DNA from: Mycolicibacter arupensis
Lineage (GTDB): Bacteria; Actinomycetota; Actinomycetes; Mycobacteriales; Mycobacteriaceae
Assembly (NCBI RefSeq): GCF_002086515.1
Contig: NZ_MVHH01000004.1
Coordinates: forward strand, 1-64,000
Direction of reading: 5' to 3'
Length of the DNA stretch: 64,000 nucleotides
Of the stretch, positions 62,930-64,000 are shown piece after piece. Within the stretch, counting starts at the first letter, position 1, and each line of letters begins with the position of its first letter. Position numbers and translations under genes: made by a program. The notes under the pieces are model-generated. The model did not search any database. It worked only from the letters and a program-made list of their open reading frames with translations, and was not told the DNA's origin.

Positions 62930-64000
62930 GACAGTCCTCCGTTTTCCAAGACCTGCAGGCCCGGGAGTGGTTTGCCCTCAAGGTATTCCAGCGAAGCACC
63001 TCCGCCGGTGGAGATGTGCGAGAAGCCGTCCTCCGGCAGACCCAGCGCCCGTACCGCCGCGGCGGAGTCGCCCCCGCCGACCACGCTGAACGCTCCCTTG
63101 GCGGTGGCTGCTGCGATAGCTTCGGCCACACCCCGGGTGCCGGCCTCGAAAGCCGGGAACTCGAAGACGCCCATCGGCCCGTTCCAGAAGATGGTTTTGG
63201 CGTTGCCCAGCAACGCGGCAAACCGATCCACCGAACCCGGGCCGACATCGAGGCCCATCTTGCCGTCCGGAATGGCCTCCGCGGCAACGACCTCGCCGGT
63301 GGCGGCGGCGTCGAACTTGTCGGCCACCACGATGTCCACCGGCAGGCGCAGCACATCTGCGTAGTCATCGAGCAGCTGCCGGCAGGTGTCCACCATGTCG
63401 GCCTCCAGCAATGAGGTGCCGACCTGCAGGCCCTGGGCGGCCAGGAAGGTGAAGCACATCCCGCCGCCGATCACGATCGAATCGGCCTTGGTGGCCAGCG
63501 ACTTGATCACGCCCAGCTTGTCGCTGACCTTGGACCCGCCCAGCACCACGGCGTAGGGCCGCTCGGTGGACTCGGTCAGCTGCTGCAACACCGTGATCTC
63601 GGCGGCGACCAGGGTCCCGGCGTACGACGGCAACAGCGTGGCGATGTCATAGACGGACGCCTGCTTGCGATGCACCACACCGAATCCGTCGGAGACGAAG
63701 GCCCCCGGCGAACCGTCCGGCGCCGCGACCAGCTCAGCCAGCGCTCGGGCCAGCGCCAGGCGCTGGCCGTCGTCCTTGCTGGTCTCCCGCGCATCAAAAC
63801 GGATGTTCTCCAGCAGCAGCACGTCACCGTCGGTCAGCCCCTCGGCGCGGGCCAGGGCGTCGGTGCCGACCACATCACCGGCCAGCTGGACGTGCCGACC
63901 CAACTGCTCGCTGAGCGCGGCCGCAACCGGCGCCAGCGACAGTTTGGGGTCCGGACCGTCCTTGGGGCGGCCCAGGTGGGCGGTCACCACGACCTTGGCG
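62926..64000 (-). CDS. pgk: phosphoglycerate kinase, 5' end outside the window
   Basis: This is the C-terminal 358 residues of a protein of about 410. The frame is open to the window edge, reading [14 protein letters not shown] there, so roughly 50 residues with the start codon and the N-terminal substrate motif are missing. Present are [56 protein letters not shown] and the nucleotide motif [20 protein letters not shown] near the end. An internal GTG at 63990 is not the start. The enzyme makes ATP from 1,3-bisphosphoglycerate. tpiA follows with a 4-base overlap. Confidence 0.96.
   Translation of the reverse strand, partial: AKVVVTAHLGRPKDGPDPKLSLAPVAAALSEQLGRHVQLAGDVVGTDALARAEGLTDGDVLLLENIRFDARETSKDDGQRLALARALAELVAAPDGSPGAFVSDGFGVVHRKQASVYDIATLLPSYAGTLVAAEITVLQQLTESTERPYAVVLGGSKVSDKLGVIKSLATKADSIVIGGGMCFTFLAAQGLQVGTSLLEADMVDTCRQLLDDYADVLRLPVDIVVADKFDAAATGEVVAAEAIPDGKMGLDVGPGSVDRFAALLGNAKTIFWNGPMGVFEFPAFEAGTRGVAEAIAAATAKGAFSVVGGGDSAAAVRALGLPEDGFSHISTGGGASLEYLEGKPLPGLQVLENGGLS

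Overview
This is high-GC mycobacterial chromosomal DNA. The diagnostic content is fabG1-inhA-hemH, moxR1-DUF58-VWA, ripB-ripA, the sufR-sufBDCSUT operon, acn with its TetR gene, the tkt-tal-zwf-opcA-pgl operon, and two PPE genes. From memory, the gene order follows Mycobacterium tuberculosis Rv1497/Rv1496 down to Rv1437, so the window is a conserved core block with lineage-specific replacements. It looks like a non-tuberculosis mycobacterium: it has feoAB, its sufB has no intein, and it lacks the PE_PGRS, ctpD, fadE15 and bisC genes that I recall at the matching places in M. tuberculosis.

Layout. 1-3130: fatty acyl-AMP ligase and TesA-type thioesterase, probably the edge of a lipid/polyketide locus. 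3183-9719: lipL, then the methylmalonyl-CoA mutase operon mutA-mutB-meaB. 9885-14377: a TVP38-type membrane protein, then a feoA-feoB-Nfu operon and an unusual aquaporin-like channel. 14388-17284: nfeD-SPFH-doxX and a decayed gene. 17306-26251: hemH, inhA and fabG1 (mycolic-acid FAS-II), the moxR1 cluster, the ripB/ripA peptidoglycan hydrolases and a small membrane protein. 26384-33076: acn-acnR, a small HTH protein, an ABC-F protein, echA12 and thioredoxin. 33191-36391: a variable island (CsbD, DUF6131, a secreted DUF5666-like protein, an exported amidohydrolase). 36457-43672: the suf operon, ending in a rubredoxin-like/metallo-beta-lactamase protein. 43812-49890: mptB, an ABC exporter, ctaA, a conserved protein and qor. 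49887-53122: two tandem PPE-PPW-type genes. 53267-64000: a Nudix protein, ctaB, the pentose-phosphate operon, then secG, tpiA and pgk (cut by the window end).

The genes join several connected functions: methylmalonyl-CoA supply beside lipid-assembly enzymes; ferrous iron uptake, Fe-S assembly and Fe-S users (acn, ferrochelatase); haem A synthesis (ctaB and ctaA); and NADPH-producing sugar metabolism.

The main non-coding results are candidate operators matching known actinobacterial regulators (AcnR upstream of acn, SufR over the sufR start, MtrA-like repeats upstream of ripA), two orphan palindromes (upstream of mutA and lipL), and a recurrent promoter layout in which a TANNNT -10 hexamer lies 6-8 bases before the start codon. 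That layout implies leaderless transcripts and was used to choose several starts. I found no strong sign of a wholly new system. The most unusual items are the feoAB-Nfu operon, the aquaporin without its filter arginine, the doubly damaged gene at 16445-17284, and the metallo-beta-lactamase-like protein at the end of the suf operon.
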